Shown: positions 54,994 through 64,000 of the stretch, in pieces
How the letters are laid out: the number at the start of each line of letters is the position of its first letter
Position numbering within the stretch: position 1 is the stretch's first letter
Source of the DNA: Nitrosovibrio sp. Nv6
Lineage (GTDB): Bacteria > Pseudomonadota > Gammaproteobacteria > Burkholderiales > Nitrosomonadaceae
DNA: 64,000 bases
Direction: 5' to 3'
Assembly (NCBI RefSeq): GCF_900110495.1
Contig: NZ_FODX01000010.1
Coordinates: 1-64,000, forward strand
The notes under the pieces: model-generated
The model's input: only the letters and a program-made list of their open reading frames with translations
Told to the model about the DNA's origin: nothing
The model's database searches: none
Translations under genes and position numbers: made by a program

Positions 54994-55761
54994 GTGAAGC
55001 GCTATTTTCTGTTGGATCACAGCGGAGACCCTCGCTTTACCGCTGTTCTCGGTAATGCGCTTGCCTTGAGTCCCAATGTCGATGAAGCAGATGCAATTCT
55101 GGTGGCAGGTGGAGATGGCTCCATGGTGCGTGCGATTCAGCGGTATCAAGACCTGCACAAGCCATTTATAGGACTGCACGCGGGATACCGCGGCTTCTTG
55201 ATGAATAATGCGGAACCGCTATCCGAGATTTATCAGCATCTGAACGAGGTGCAGTATGAAACCATGTGGATGCTAATGGCAGAGGGAGAGACATCGGAAT
55301 GCAAAATTGTGGTTTACGGTTTTAATGATGTCTGGGTTGAGCGGGGGACAAGCCAAACCTTGCGGATGCAAGTCTCCGTCAATGGAATCCAGCAATCTGC
55401 TCTACTTGTCGGTGACGGCCTCCTGTTCAGTACGCCGCAAGGCTCGACTGGATACAACCTGGCTCTGCATGGCAAAGCCATTCCCTTAGGTATGTCCGTG
55501 CTTCAGGTCACACCCATGGCTTGTGTCGTCGAGAAGACGGCGCTAGGTTCCATTATTTTTCCAGACACTGCTGTCGTCGATGTGGTGTTTCTCCAGATCG
55601 AGAAGCGGCCGGGCTTGTTATTCCACGACGGTCTTCAATCGTCGATCGCCCCCCTGCGGCATCTCAGTGTGCGTAAGAGTGATTGCCAGGTGCAGCTCGG
55701 ATTCATCAAGGAATACTCGATTCACAACAAAGTTCTCGCGTGGCAATTTCAGTCATCGTGA
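54994..55761 (+). CDS. nadK: NAD kinase
   Basis: A 255-residue ATP-NAD kinase: GGDG at the ATP site (VAGGDGSMVRAIQRY), FNDVWVERGTS in the NxE-type region, and GDGLLFSTPQGSTGYNLALHG. It makes NADP. Start: GTG 54994 has GGAGAG upstream; a GTG at 54976 inside the groL end is an alternative. It follows groL by 7 bp and is likely co-transcribed. Confidence 0.88.
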   Translation: MKRYFLLDHSGDPRFTAVLGNALALSPNVDEADAILVAGGDGSMVRAIQRYQDLHKPFIGLHAGYRGFLMNNAEPLSEIYQHLNEVQYETMWMLMAEGETSECKIVVYGFNDVWVERGTSQTLRMQVSVNGIQQSALLVGDGLLFSTPQGSTGYNLALHGKAIPLGMSVLQVTPMACVVEKTALGSIIFPDTAVVDVVFLQIEKRPGLLFHDGLQSSIAPLRHLSVRKSDCQVQLGFIKEYSIHNKVLAWQFQSS

Positions 55762-55763
55762 AA

Positions 55764-55979
55764 ATGAGTCACGCTACAGTCGAAGAAATGGTGCGGCAGA
55801 AGGCTGCATGGACCCTAACGGCAGTCAGTGAAATATATGTGAACCCCATCGCGTCTGATGGAAGAGAAAAATCTGATGGGGGTATCCAAGTAGGTGCGAA
55901 GCTAAACAGGCTGTCAACGAGATTTGGCGATTACGTCCGCCGGATGTCGCCTAAGCGAGATACAACATATGTCGATTGA
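55764..55979 (+). CDS. Small hypothetical protein
   Basis: A 71-residue protein (MSHATVEEMVRQKAAWTLTAVSEIYVNPIASDGREKSDGG...). Lies 2 bp after nadK and overlaps the prfC start by 11 bp, so it probably belongs to the operon. No known family. Confidence 0.5.
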   Translation: MSHATVEEMVRQKAAWTLTAVSEIYVNPIASDGREKSDGGIQVGAKLNRLSTRFGDYVRRMSPKRDTTYVD

Positions 55980-57582
55980 ACAAGAGGTTGCGCGGCGCCG
56001 TACGTTTGCAATTATTTCGCATCCCGATGCGGGCAAGACTACGCTGACTGAGAAACTACTGCTTTTTTCTGGCGCAATTCATATTGCAGGCAGCGTGAAG
56101 TCTCGTAAATCTTCCCGTCATGCAACGTCTGACTGGATGGAGATCGAGAAGCAGAGGGGGATTTCGGTAGCAAGCTCTGTCATGCAAATGGAGTATCGGG
56201 ACTGCGTTATCAATCTCCTTGACACACCAGGCCATCAGGATTTTTCGGAAGATACTTATCGGGTGCTGACAGCAGTGGATGCGGCGCTCATGGTGATCGA
56301 CGGAGCAAACGGCGTCGAATCGCAGACACTACGACTCATTGAAGTATGCCGGACCCGCAGCATTCCCATTATCACCTTTATCAACAAGCTCGACCGCGAA
56401 GTCCGCGAGCCGCTGGATCTGCTCGACGAGATCGAGCGGGTGCTGAAGATACCTGCTGTTCCATTTACCTGGCCAGTGGGGATGGGTAAGCGTTTTGCTG
56501 GAGTGTTCGATATCCGTGCGGGCCGCATGCGCGTTTTTACCGCGGGCGAGGACCGTGCGGGTGTTGATGATGAAATACTGGACGGCATCCACAATCCGCT
56601 ATCAACCCAAAGATTCGGCGAGGTTTTTGAACAGGCTCAAAAAGAGATTGAACTCGTGCAAGGTGCCTCCAGCGGATTTGAGCGGGAAGTATTCCTGGCA
56701 GGACTGCAAACACCGGTTTTTTTTGGCTCGGCGATCAACAACTTTGGTGTGCGTGAAGTTCTGGATGCGTTGATCGATCTTGCCCCGCCTCCAGGCCCGA
56801 AGCTGGCGTTGCAACGCCTTGTGCAACCAACTGAAGAGAGGTTTTCAGGCGTCGTGTTCAAGATCCAGGCGAATATGGATCCTGCACACCGTGATCGCGT
56901 CGCATTTATTCGAGTTTGCTCGGGTCATTTCATGCGCGGGATGGAGCTAAAAATCTCCCGCAATGGAAAAGAACTACGAACAACGAGGGTAGTTTCCTTT
57001 TTATCACAGCGACGTGACCTGCTGGATGAGGCATATGCCGGTGATGTGATTGGCTTGCCCAATCACGGGGTGCTGCAACTCGGCGATACACTGACTGAGG
57101 GAGAGGTTCTGCAATTCACCGGATTACCGTTTTTCGCGCCTGAACTCTTTTTTGCCATCGAAGTAGCAGACCCAATGCGCAACAAGCAGTTGCGAACCGG
57201 TCTGAAACAACTCGGCGAAGAGGGCGCGATACAGGTTTTCCGGCCACTTGCGGGCGGTACTCTCTTGCTTGGTGCAATAGGTACGCTTCAGTTCGAGGTT
57301 GTGGCACATCGCTTACGATACGAGTACCGGGCCGAAGTCCGACTTGTTCCGTGCAAATATCGCCTCGCAAGATGGATTAGTGCTGACGATTCTGATGAAC
57401 TTGACCGCTTCATTACAGCCAACGCTCACCGAGTTGCATACGACGTAGTAGATGCACCGACTGTCCTTGTTGCGTATGAGGCCGAGCTTGCGGCTATCCA
57501 GGAGAACTGGCCACGCATCCATTTTCACGCCTTGCGCGAGCATAGTGGATTGGTTTTCAAATCTCGTGCTATTGAGGCTTGA
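55969..57582 (+). CDS. prfC: Peptide chain release factor 3
   Basis: A 537-residue translational GTPase of the RF3 type: G1 SHPDAGKTT (17-25), DTPGHQDFSED (G3), INKLDRE (G4), and the RF3-type pair IEKQRGISVASSVMQMEY. RF3 recycles RF1/RF2 from the ribosome. Start at ATG 55969 (MSIEQEVARRR). Normally a chromosomal gene; here in an accessory operon with groL and nadK. Confidence 0.94.
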   Translation: MSIEQEVARRRTFAIISHPDAGKTTLTEKLLLFSGAIHIAGSVKSRKSSRHATSDWMEIEKQRGISVASSVMQMEYRDCVINLLDTPGHQDFSEDTYRVLTAVDAALMVIDGANGVESQTLRLIEVCRTRSIPIITFINKLDREVREPLDLLDEIERVLKIPAVPFTWPVGMGKRFAGVFDIRAGRMRVFTAGEDRAGVDDEILDGIHNPLSTQRFGEVFEQAQKEIELVQGASSGFEREVFLAGLQTPVFFGSAINNFGVREVLDALIDLAPPPGPKLALQRLVQPTEERFSGVVFKIQANMDPAHRDRVAFIRVCSGHFMRGMELKISRNGKELRTTRVVSFLSQRRDLLDEAYAGDVIGLPNHGVLQLGDTLTEGEVLQFTGLPFFAPELFFAIEVADPMRNKQLRTGLKQLGEEGAIQVFRPLAGGTLLLGAIGTLQFEVVAHRLRYEYRAEVRLVPCKYRLARWISADDSDELDRFITANAHRVAYDVVDAPTVLVAYEAELAAIQENWPRIHFHALREHSGLVFKSRAIEA

Positions 57583-57706
57583 GCAAAAGCTGCGCCAGTA
57601 AGCATTGCCCGAACCACAAAAGGGAAGCATCTATCGCTGACCATCCGAGAATTTCACGGGTGTCACAATCGAGCAAGTCCAAGGGGATATCGCCAATCAG
57701 TGCAAT

Positions 57707-58375
57707 ATGGAGACGGCTTTCAACATGGCTAATGCATCGCGCATTGGAGGCAGTGTCGCCAGGGGTGATCCACGTGCTGAGGGTCCGGGTCTGGAAGAGC
57801 TGAGCAAATCGCTCGCGCCCGTCAACGATGGAGCTTGTGACCACCTATCGGGACTGCAGCTCCCGTCAATAACTCTGTTATCGACGGCAGGCCGTGCTGT
57901 CGATCTCGCAGGAATTTCCGGCTGGCTCGTAATCTATTGCTATCCTATGACAAGGCGGCCAGGGCAAACCCTGCCTGAGGGGTGGGAGCAGATCCTTGGA
58001 GCAGCAGGTTGCACGCCGCAGTCCTGCTCATTCCGTGATCACTTTTATGAATTGCAAACGCTCAATACTCAATTATTTGGAATTAGCACCCAAACCAATG
58101 AAGATCAGTTGGAGGTGGTGGAGCGCCTTCATCTTCCATTCGAGCTGCTGAGTGACACGTCATTCAAGTTTGCGCAGGGGCTGCGCTTGCCCATGGCTGA
58201 GGTGCATGGTATGCGCCTTATTAAGCGTGTCACGCTTATCGCCCGAGATGGGCAGGTTGTAAAATACTTCTATCCGGTCTCCCAGCCAGACAAAAACATC
58301 GATGATGTGCTGTCCTGGTTACGTAAAGGAAGCCACACCGCTTTAGCGTGCATATCCGACGTAAAGCGGAACTAA
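57707..58375 (+). CDS. Peroxiredoxin-like thiol peroxidase
   Basis: A 222-residue AhpC/TSA-type protein. The core reads LVIYCYPMTRRPGQTLPEGWEQILGAAGCTPQSCSFRDHFYELQ, with the Cys pair in GCTPQSC; the motif differs from the usual PVCT of 2-Cys peroxiredoxins. Start ATG 57707, or ATG 57725 with GGAG upstream. It converges with the usp gene with a 4-bp overlap. Confidence 0.75.
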   Translation: METAFNMANASRIGGSVARGDPRAEGPGLEELSKSLAPVNDGACDHLSGLQLPSITLLSTAGRAVDLAGISGWLVIYCYPMTRRPGQTLPEGWEQILGAAGCTPQSCSFRDHFYELQTLNTQLFGISTQTNEDQLEVVERLHLPFELLSDTSFKFAQGLRLPMAEVHGMRLIKRVTLIARDGQVVKYFYPVSQPDKNIDDVLSWLRKGSHTALACISDVKRN

Positions 58376-59235
58376 CGCAGGAGCAGGGTGGGAATTTTCG
58401 ACGATCGCAATAGATCGGAAGTCTTGCTTCCAAAAAAAAGGCTGCGCAGTGGTGAATGGGCATAGGCTCCCATAATCAGCAGATCAATCTCCTGGTTGCT
58501 TACGGCCTTGGCGATAACCGACTCCGCGTCCCCTGGAATTAGCGAAGCTGATGCCTCAAAACCAGCTGCTTCCAGCGTCGTCTGAGCCCACTTGAGTTGT
58601 TTGGCCGCATCCGGTCTTTCCCTGCCAGACATTAGAAGATGGCAGGGGATGCCGCGAAATAGAGGACTGGCGGCCACCATCTTGACACCGTTACGGGTCA
58701 TTATCCCGCCATCGAAAGCGATCATTATCCGCCGTGGTTCCTTGAAGCCCTCGGTCACGGTGAGAATCGGTCGGTGCAGGGCACGCACCACGCGCTCAAC
58801 ATTACGCCCCAAGTCGCGCTGGGTGGCTCCAGCCGATTCGCCGCGCCTGCCCAGGACGAACAAAAGCACCTCATCTTCCTGTTCCACCAAGGTCTCTTCC
58901 AACGCGCCGTGACGCTGGCGCACATCGGGGGCCGTTATGCCTGCAGCGATAGCACGCCCACGCAGGCGGTTAAGGAAAACTCGGCCTTGCTCCCGAGCTG
59001 CCTTGGTGCGGGAGGCGTCCTTTTCGGATAACTCGGTCAGGAGTATTTCCTGCGAATCAAAGCCGATGGTGCCGCTATGATCCTCGCCGGACCCGACTTC
59101 CGGGTGACGATCGATGATATGCAAGAATTCCAGGGGGACGCCCATGCGGTGGGCGGTCCAGGCAGCATAATCCGCCACATAATCCGCGAAATGCGATTGA
59201 TCGACGCACGCTATTATTTTTTTAGCCGTTTTCAT
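58372..59235 (-). CDS. Universal stress protein, tandem UspA
   Basis: A 287-residue protein with two UspA domains: the first starts [22 protein letters not shown], the second [16 protein letters not shown] and ends [29 protein letters not shown] (ATP-binding G-x9-G pattern). Such proteins respond to starvation, acid or oxygen stress. Lies 11 bp after the SulP gene, so one operon. Confidence 0.9.
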   Translation of the reverse strand: MKTAKKIIACVDQSHFADYVADYAAWTAHRMGVPLEFLHIIDRHPEVGSGEDHSGTIGFDSQEILLTELSEKDASRTKAAREQGRVFLNRLRGRAIAAGITAPDVRQRHGALEETLVEQEDEVLLFVLGRRGESAGATQRDLGRNVERVVRALHRPILTVTEGFKEPRRIMIAFDGGIMTRNGVKMVAASPLFRGIPCHLLMSGRERPDAAKQLKWAQTTLEAAGFEASASLIPGDAESVIAKAVSNQEIDLLIMGAYAHSPLRSLFFGSKTSDLLRSSKIPTLLLR

Positions 59236-59246
59236 GGCGCTAGCTC

Positions 59247-60725
59247 TCAGTGGCTACCCATCAATTGTTCGACTGCATCTGGTTTGTCATGTACCGCGAA
59301 ACGGTCCACCATCGTGGCACTCGCCTCGTTGAGGCCGATTACCTCCACTTCAGTGCCTTCGCGACGGAACTTTACAATCACCTTGTCCAGCGCGCTCACG
59401 GCAGTAATGTCCCAAAAATGGGCACGACTAACATTGATTTGAACCTTCTCGATCACTTCCTTGAAATCGAATGAGGCGATGAACCGATCTGCGGAAGCAA
59501 AAAATATTTGCCCAACCACGGAGTATGCCCGCACTCGTCCTTCGTCAGCAGACTTCGATCCGACATGCAGCACCATGCCCACCTTGTGGGCGAAGAAGAA
59601 GCCCGACAGCAGCACGCCAACCAGCACGCCCTGCGCCAGATCGTGAGTAACCACCACTACGGCGACAGTTGCCATCATCACTATGTTGGAACTTTTGGGG
59701 TGCTCCCGCAAGTCTCGGATCGAGACCCAGTTGAAGGTGCCGATCGAGACCATGATCATTACAGCCACCAGTGCCGCCATCGGGATTAGCGCCACCCAGT
59801 CACCAATAAATACCACCATAAGCAGTAGAAACAAGCCGGCGGCGAGGGTGGACAACCGTCCCCGTCCGCCCGACTTTATATTGATTACGGACTGACCTAT
59901 CATAGCGCACCCCGCCATGCCACCGAGAAGGCCGCTAGCGATATTGGCTGCGCCCTGCCCGATACATTCCCGATTCTTGTTACTTGGAGAATCAGTCAGA
60001 TCATCGATAATAGAAGCAGTCATCATGGATTCGAGCAGGCCCACCATCGCCAGCGTTGCCGAGACCGGCAGGATGATCCTCAGGGTTTCCAGGTTCCAGG
60101 GAATATCCGGAATCAGGAATACTGGCAGGCTGTCGGGCAGCCGTCCCATGTCACCCACCGTACGGATATCAAGACCAAAGGTGATGGCAATGGCCGTCAG
60201 TACCACGATGGCCACCAGCGGCGAGGGCACGGTCTTCGTAATATAGGGGAACAAATAGATAATTGCCAACCCCCCGGCGACCATTGCATAGACTGTCCAA
60301 CTCACCCCGGTCAATTCCGGCAATTGGGCCATAAAGATGAGGATTGCCAACGCGTTAACGAAACCAGTGATGACCGAGCGCGACACAAAACGCATCAAAG
60401 TACCGAGCTTCAGCCAGCCTGCGATGATCTGCAGCACACCGGTGAGTACGGTTGTGGCCAGCAAGTATTGCAGGCCGTGCTCCTTAACCAGCATGACCAT
60501 CAGGAGCGCCATCGCGCCCGTCGCGGCAGAGATCATGCCCGATCTGCCTCCGGCAAAAGCCATGACCGTGGCGATGCAGAAGGATGCGTATAGTCCGACC
60601 TTGGGATCGACCCCAGCTATAACTGAAAATGCGATCGCTTCAGGGATTAGCGCCAGCGCGACCACCAGGCCCGCGAGCAGATCGTTGCGGACGTTGGAGG
60701 TCCAGTCTTGGTATAGCGATTTCAT
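59247..60725 (-). CDS. SulP-family anion transporter with STAS domain
   Basis: A 492-residue SLC26/SulP membrane protein: about 10-12 hydrophobic segments, the N-terminal [29 protein letters not shown] motif, and a C-terminal STAS domain (~400-490, [26 protein letters not shown]). Substrate may be sulfate or bicarbonate; the sequence does not tell. Operon with the usp gene. Confidence 0.92.
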   Translation of the reverse strand: MKSLYQDWTSNVRNDLLAGLVVALALIPEAIAFSVIAGVDPKVGLYASFCIATVMAFAGGRSGMISAATGAMALLMVMLVKEHGLQYLLATTVLTGVLQIIAGWLKLGTLMRFVSRSVITGFVNALAILIFMAQLPELTGVSWTVYAMVAGGLAIIYLFPYITKTVPSPLVAIVVLTAIAITFGLDIRTVGDMGRLPDSLPVFLIPDIPWNLETLRIILPVSATLAMVGLLESMMTASIIDDLTDSPSNKNRECIGQGAANIASGLLGGMAGCAMIGQSVINIKSGGRGRLSTLAAGLFLLLMVVFIGDWVALIPMAALVAVMIMVSIGTFNWVSIRDLREHPKSSNIVMMATVAVVVVTHDLAQGVLVGVLLSGFFFAHKVGMVLHVGSKSADEGRVRAYSVVGQIFFASADRFIASFDFKEVIEKVQINVSRAHFWDITAVSALDKVIVKFRREGTEVEVIGLNEASATMVDRFAVHDKPDAVEQLMGSH

Positions 60726-61168
60726 TGTAATGTTTATCAGTCGTTATTCCGTATTTGTACGGGCTATGGGAGAAATAGGTGAAAGCGGATAACCCCCATC
60801 TTGCCAAAAACAGAGGAGGAAATCTGGAAATTCGAGGAGGACGAAACGCGAGCGAGCGGTGTGGCCTATCGCAAGGCGGGGGTGCTACGGGATTGAAGGG
60901 GTAAAGACGTTACACGGGCAAGATTCCGCTAAGCGGCACGAGAGACTTTCGAAGACACAATTATACGCGAGTTGCCGCGATACAGCGAGAAAGGTTGCGT
61001 TGCGCTTGAATGCCGAATCTCGGAAGCAGATTGTCAATTCTTCATTTTTTTTTGGAATTGCGGACGGTACTTGTGGGCAAGTTGGAAACCGCTTGTTCCA
61101 AATTTGAGGAAGCGTTTTGCTTTGGATTTACAGTTGATAACATATTTTATCAACTGTAAACTAAGCTC
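60726..61168. other. Intergenic region upstream of the recombinase
   Basis: 443 bp; contains no supported gene. It must hold the promoter of sulP (leftward) and, at its right end, the perfect palindrome at 61129-61158 before the recombinase. Confidence 0.4.
61129..61158. promoter_or_regulatory. Perfect inverted repeat before the recombinase gene
   Basis: TACAGTTGATAA and TTATCAACTGTA, exact 12-bp reverse complements around CATATT, end 10 bp before the ATG. Either an operator that overlaps the promoter or a recombinase core site. Confidence 0.6.
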
Positions 61169-62170
61169 ATGAATTCGCTCCTCCCCAAACCTCAAAACTC
61201 GGGTATTTCCGAACTGGCGACCACCGCAGAAGTTCCAATGCTGACTTCCGCCCAATATCGCCAATTGAGCGATGTGCCGCACGCAATCGAATGGTTCGCT
61301 AACATCGACAATCCACAAACGCGGCGCGCCTATGAAAACGACTTGCGCGGCTTCATGCAGTTTGTCGGCATCCATCAACCGGAGGATTTTCGCACCGTCA
61401 CCCGATCCCACGTTTTGGCCTGGCGCAAAACACTGGAAGTGCGGCAGCTCGGCGGCAGCACCATCCGCAGGAAGCTGGCCGCGCTGGCTTCCCTGTTCGA
61501 GCATTTATGTGAATCCAATGCGGTGACCCACAATCCGGTCAAGGGCGTGAAGCGCCCGGTAGTGGAATCGCAACAGGGAAAAACTCCCGCATTGGGAGAT
61601 GCCCAGGCGCGCGCCTTGTTGAGCACGCCGGACGCGAGTACGCTCAAAGGCAAGCGCGACCGCGCGATTCTCTCGGTCTTGCTCTATCATGGTTTGCGCC
61701 GGGAAGAACTTACCAGGCTCAAAGTGAGAGACTACTGCCAACCCCGCCGGGGAGTGGCCCATTTGCAGGTACAAGGCAAAGGCGGCAAGATGCGCTTTGT
61801 GCCCACCCATCCAGGCACATTGACCCTGATAGAAGAGTATCTGGAAGCCGCGGGACACGGACAGGATCTGGATGCGCCGCTCTTTCGTCCCGTTAAAAAC
61901 AATGTGCATGGCCATACCTGTACCGCGATGACCCCGGGCAATGTTTACGAACAGGTTGTGCTGAAATATTTAAAGAAGCTGGGGTTATCGGGCAGGAACA
62001 TGGGGCCGCACGTGATGCGGGCCACGGCTGCGACTAATGCGCTGGATAACGGGGCGGATATCGCCAAGGTGCAGGAGTGGCTGGGACATGCCAATATTGC
62101 CACCACCCGGATCTATGACCACCGCAAGACACGGCCGGAGGATAGCCCGACATTTAAGGTGAGCTATTAG
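61169..62170 (+). CDS. Tyrosine recombinase (XerC/integrase type)
   Basis: A 333-residue phage-type integrase: N-terminal SAM-like core-binding domain (IDNPQTRRAYENDLRGFMQF), then catalytic residues R (YHGLRREEL), K (QGKGGKMR), H-x-x-R (HVMRATAATNAL), H ([10 protein letters not shown]) and Y (TRIYDHR). It may move the neighbouring cargo: remnants of its own 3' end lie at 46907 and 63572. Confidence 0.92.
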   Translation: MNSLLPKPQNSGISELATTAEVPMLTSAQYRQLSDVPHAIEWFANIDNPQTRRAYENDLRGFMQFVGIHQPEDFRTVTRSHVLAWRKTLEVRQLGGSTIRRKLAALASLFEHLCESNAVTHNPVKGVKRPVVESQQGKTPALGDAQARALLSTPDASTLKGKRDRAILSVLLYHGLRREELTRLKVRDYCQPRRGVAHLQVQGKGGKMRFVPTHPGTLTLIEEYLEAAGHGQDLDAPLFRPVKNNVHGHTCTAMTPGNVYEQVVLKYLKKLGLSGRNMGPHVMRATAATNALDNGADIAKVQEWLGHANIATTRIYDHRKTRPEDSPTFKVSY

Positions 62171-62295
62171 AGTTGGCGATGCCGCACAACGGCGAGCCAA
62201 TTGATCCTGACGTCATCTCTTAAATTGCACCTCAAGCTTTCCCCAGAGGCACAAAAAGACTTCATAGACATCATTAAGCTCACTAGGAAATAATT

Positions 62296-63489
62296 GTGTT
62301 CGAATTAGAAAGAAATTCGCTTTTCTTCGAGAACATGGCCTCAGAAAGTCCTATAACAGTACAGAATATTGAAATTGTCCACGAAAATAACAAGTTTCTC
62401 GATATTTCATACCACAATCCCAAGCTGTTTATCCTGAATCTTAACAACCTCCTAAGAGCCTTGTTATTTTTTATTGAAGGCTCAATAAAAAACACCCCAG
62501 CTTGGCTACGTAACTGTGTAAAAGAATACAGATCCGAGCATTTTCATGACTACGAGATCCTTAAAAAACTCAGGGACGTAAGTGCTCATCAAAGCCTCAT
62601 TTTCCCAAAAGAATCCTTCACTACTGGTCTTTATAGAATTCGTTCCGCGCAAGAGTATGTATTAAAGATTGGAATGGGAGATAGAAACTCACCGCAAGAA
62701 TATTCTTGGGATCTCGCCATGAAAAATACGGATGAGATTTTTCATGATCTATTGGTCTTTCACAGTTTCACCTTTATGGACCTTAAGCATTCAGCATTAA
62801 ATGAATGTCTTGGAATAACCAGAAAATGGTTTGTTAGGGTGAAATTTAAGAATAAAAATCAACAATATGACAAAACAGTCGATATCTATACATTGATATG
62901 TGATTTTTCCAGCAAGTTGCTAGATTCTGTATGTCAGTCTTTTGCTGCTGAAAAAAGAATTGCTTTTAAATCTCCATTTCATTACGAACTAGAAGAGTTC
63001 AATTGTATAAATACTCTACTTGAGCTAGATCTTTATCCCTCATTATTCTGCGAATGGTGGGAAGATGAAATAAGGCCCTTGAATTACGGTATTCGCGTAC
63101 AGAAGAGCTGGGGAGAAAGGATAAGCCGATTCGATGAGCTACACCGAGAAAGCTTTAATGAGCTTTGCAAATCCCCAGAAGAATATCTGGCTGCCTTAAC
63201 CAAGTACGATACCTTATCAGTAGACGAGCTTTTAAGTGAGGATAACTTTTCTGACTTTTATTCCTTTGTTTATTTAAATCATTGGCATTTCAAAAGATCT
63301 TTCAAAGTGAACCTGATGAATACTCCAATTGAGCCTCATGAAATAATGAGGTTGCAACGATTGGGCAAGGTTTTCATCGGAGAATGGATGAAGGAAAAGC
63401 AATGCACTATCACTTCAACTGGTCAGGCCTTTAAGGATCAAGTTGGAATAATGTTACAAAAAATTAATGCCGCGAAAACTAACGGCTAA
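62296..63489 (+). CDS. Hypothetical AT-rich protein, 397 residues
   Basis: Starts GTG (MFELERNSLFFENMASES...). Soluble and helical, no recognised domain; contains HFHDYEILKKLRDVSAHQSLIFPK, which recalls HEPN-like RxxxxH segments (R-D-V-S-A-H) but this is only suggestive. Base composition is markedly AT-richer than neighbours, so it is probably of foreign origin. Lies between the recombinase and its remnant. Confidence 0.65.
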   Translation: MFELERNSLFFENMASESPITVQNIEIVHENNKFLDISYHNPKLFILNLNNLLRALLFFIEGSIKNTPAWLRNCVKEYRSEHFHDYEILKKLRDVSAHQSLIFPKESFTTGLYRIRSAQEYVLKIGMGDRNSPQEYSWDLAMKNTDEIFHDLLVFHSFTFMDLKHSALNECLGITRKWFVRVKFKNKNQQYDKTVDIYTLICDFSSKLLDSVCQSFAAEKRIAFKSPFHYELEEFNCINTLLELDLYPSLFCEWWEDEIRPLNYGIRVQKSWGERISRFDELHRESFNELCKSPEEYLAALTKYDTLSVDELLSEDNFSDFYSFVYLNHWHFKRSFKVNLMNTPIEPHEIMRLQRLGKVFIGEWMKEKQCTITSTGQAFKDQVGIMLQKINAAKTNG

Positions 63490-63571
63490 AGCGAGGCTCT
63501 GGGCTGCTGCCGGTTTTGCAGATGCACAGCTAACCTAATTGGCCTAGTTACCACATAGCTGACTTCGCAAT

Positions 63572-63683
63572 GTCAGCGAGGTCCAGGAGTGGTTGGGGGC
63601 ATGCCAATATTGCAACAACAAGAATATATGATCACCGTAAGACACGACCCGAGGATAGTCCGACGTTCAAGGTGAGTTACTAG
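63572..63683 (+). pseudogene. Degenerate second copy of the recombinase 3' end
   Basis: About 110 bp matches the recombinase end at ~62068-62170 ([33 protein letters not shown]). One extra G in GGGGG shifts the frame after EWLG; the rest reads correctly in the next frame to a TAG at 63681-63683. Confidence 0.8.
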
Positions 63684-64000
63684 CTAGACATCTAATTCAA
63701 AAGAAGCTTTCGGGATTAAACGAAGGGAGAAAGTTTTCACGAATATGGCGCCAACTTCAGCCGTATATCGCAGTCGAGAGAGATCTGACTCAGCTGTTGA
63801 GTTGGCGGAATCATACGACTCTTGCCCTTTGGAGAGAAACAATTTTTTCCGGTTCGATAGAATGAAGAACCCCCGAAAGCAGCACTCTTCGAGAGGATTA
63901 CTCTACGCTGCTTACCCCACGCGGGATTCTCCACGACCGCGAGCGTGTATGTATGAAAGCCTGCTTGACCATTATAGATAATCATAACGTCACCAGCGGC
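63684..64000. other. Right end of the window, nothing recognised
   Basis: About 317 bp with only short frames on both strands and no family match. May include the start of a feature outside the window. Confidence 0.3.

Overview
The window carries a conjugative element whose backbone closely follows the IncP (RP4/RK2) plan, with accessory blocks of defence, repair, toxin-antitoxin and stress genes around it. The host is most likely a betaproteobacterium, possibly a Nitrosospira/Nitrosomonas relative. That rests on the PEP-CTERM secreted protein, moderate GC and the gene mix, and it is an inference, not a demonstrated identity. trfA, an iteron origin, incC/korB and ssb point to a plasmid or a recently integrated plasmid, not a classical ICE.

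Layout. 0-9 kb is a defence island. It holds a DUF262/DUF1524 protein followed by an AAA_13 (RloC/PrrC-like) ATPase on the minus strand, then a complete BfiI-like restriction-modification system: a controller protein and a PLD-fold nuclease on plus, converging on two SPPY-type DNA methyltransferases on minus. 9.7-20.4 kb is the mating-pore operon trbB-C-D-E-F-G-H-I-J-K-L-N on minus, in RP4 order, with trbN broken by an in-frame stop. 20.5-25.7 kb is the replication and partition core: a TrbA-like repressor, trfA, an iteron oriV, ssb, kleE, incC and korB. 25.7-32.8 kb is the relaxase region: a KfrB-like gene, traM-L-K, an RP4-type oriT, traJ-I(H)-G-F. Three perfect copies of the IncP KorB operator palindrome sit at trbA/trfA, incC and traI, so the KorB circuit appears conserved.

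33-44 kb is accessory plasmid DNA: a PEP-CTERM protein, a ParE-type toxin-antitoxin pair, a nuclease, a ParB-like protein and an ArdC antirestriction protein (each behind one copy of a ~390 bp repeat), a HigBA pair, HU, umuDC and a truncated SRAP gene. 44-47 kb holds a membrane-anchored TPR protein and a serine resolvase translationally coupled to a second toxin-antitoxin pair.

47-61 kb is a block of accessory copies of housekeeping and stress genes: PNPase, two TraR/DksA-type zinc-finger proteins, a degenerate receiver protein, GroEL, NAD kinase, release factor 3, a peroxiredoxin, tandem UspA and a SulP transporter. A tyrosine recombinase follows at 61.2 kb, then an AT-rich orphan gene. Short remnants of the recombinase 3' end lie at 46.9 kb and 63.6 kb, so this block may have moved as a unit.

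Together the genes make a self-transmissible element. TrfA/oriV replicate it, IncC/KorB partition it and tune expression, the relaxosome at oriT starts transfer, TraG couples it to the Trb channel, and the cargo gives defence, SOS mutagenesis and stress functions.
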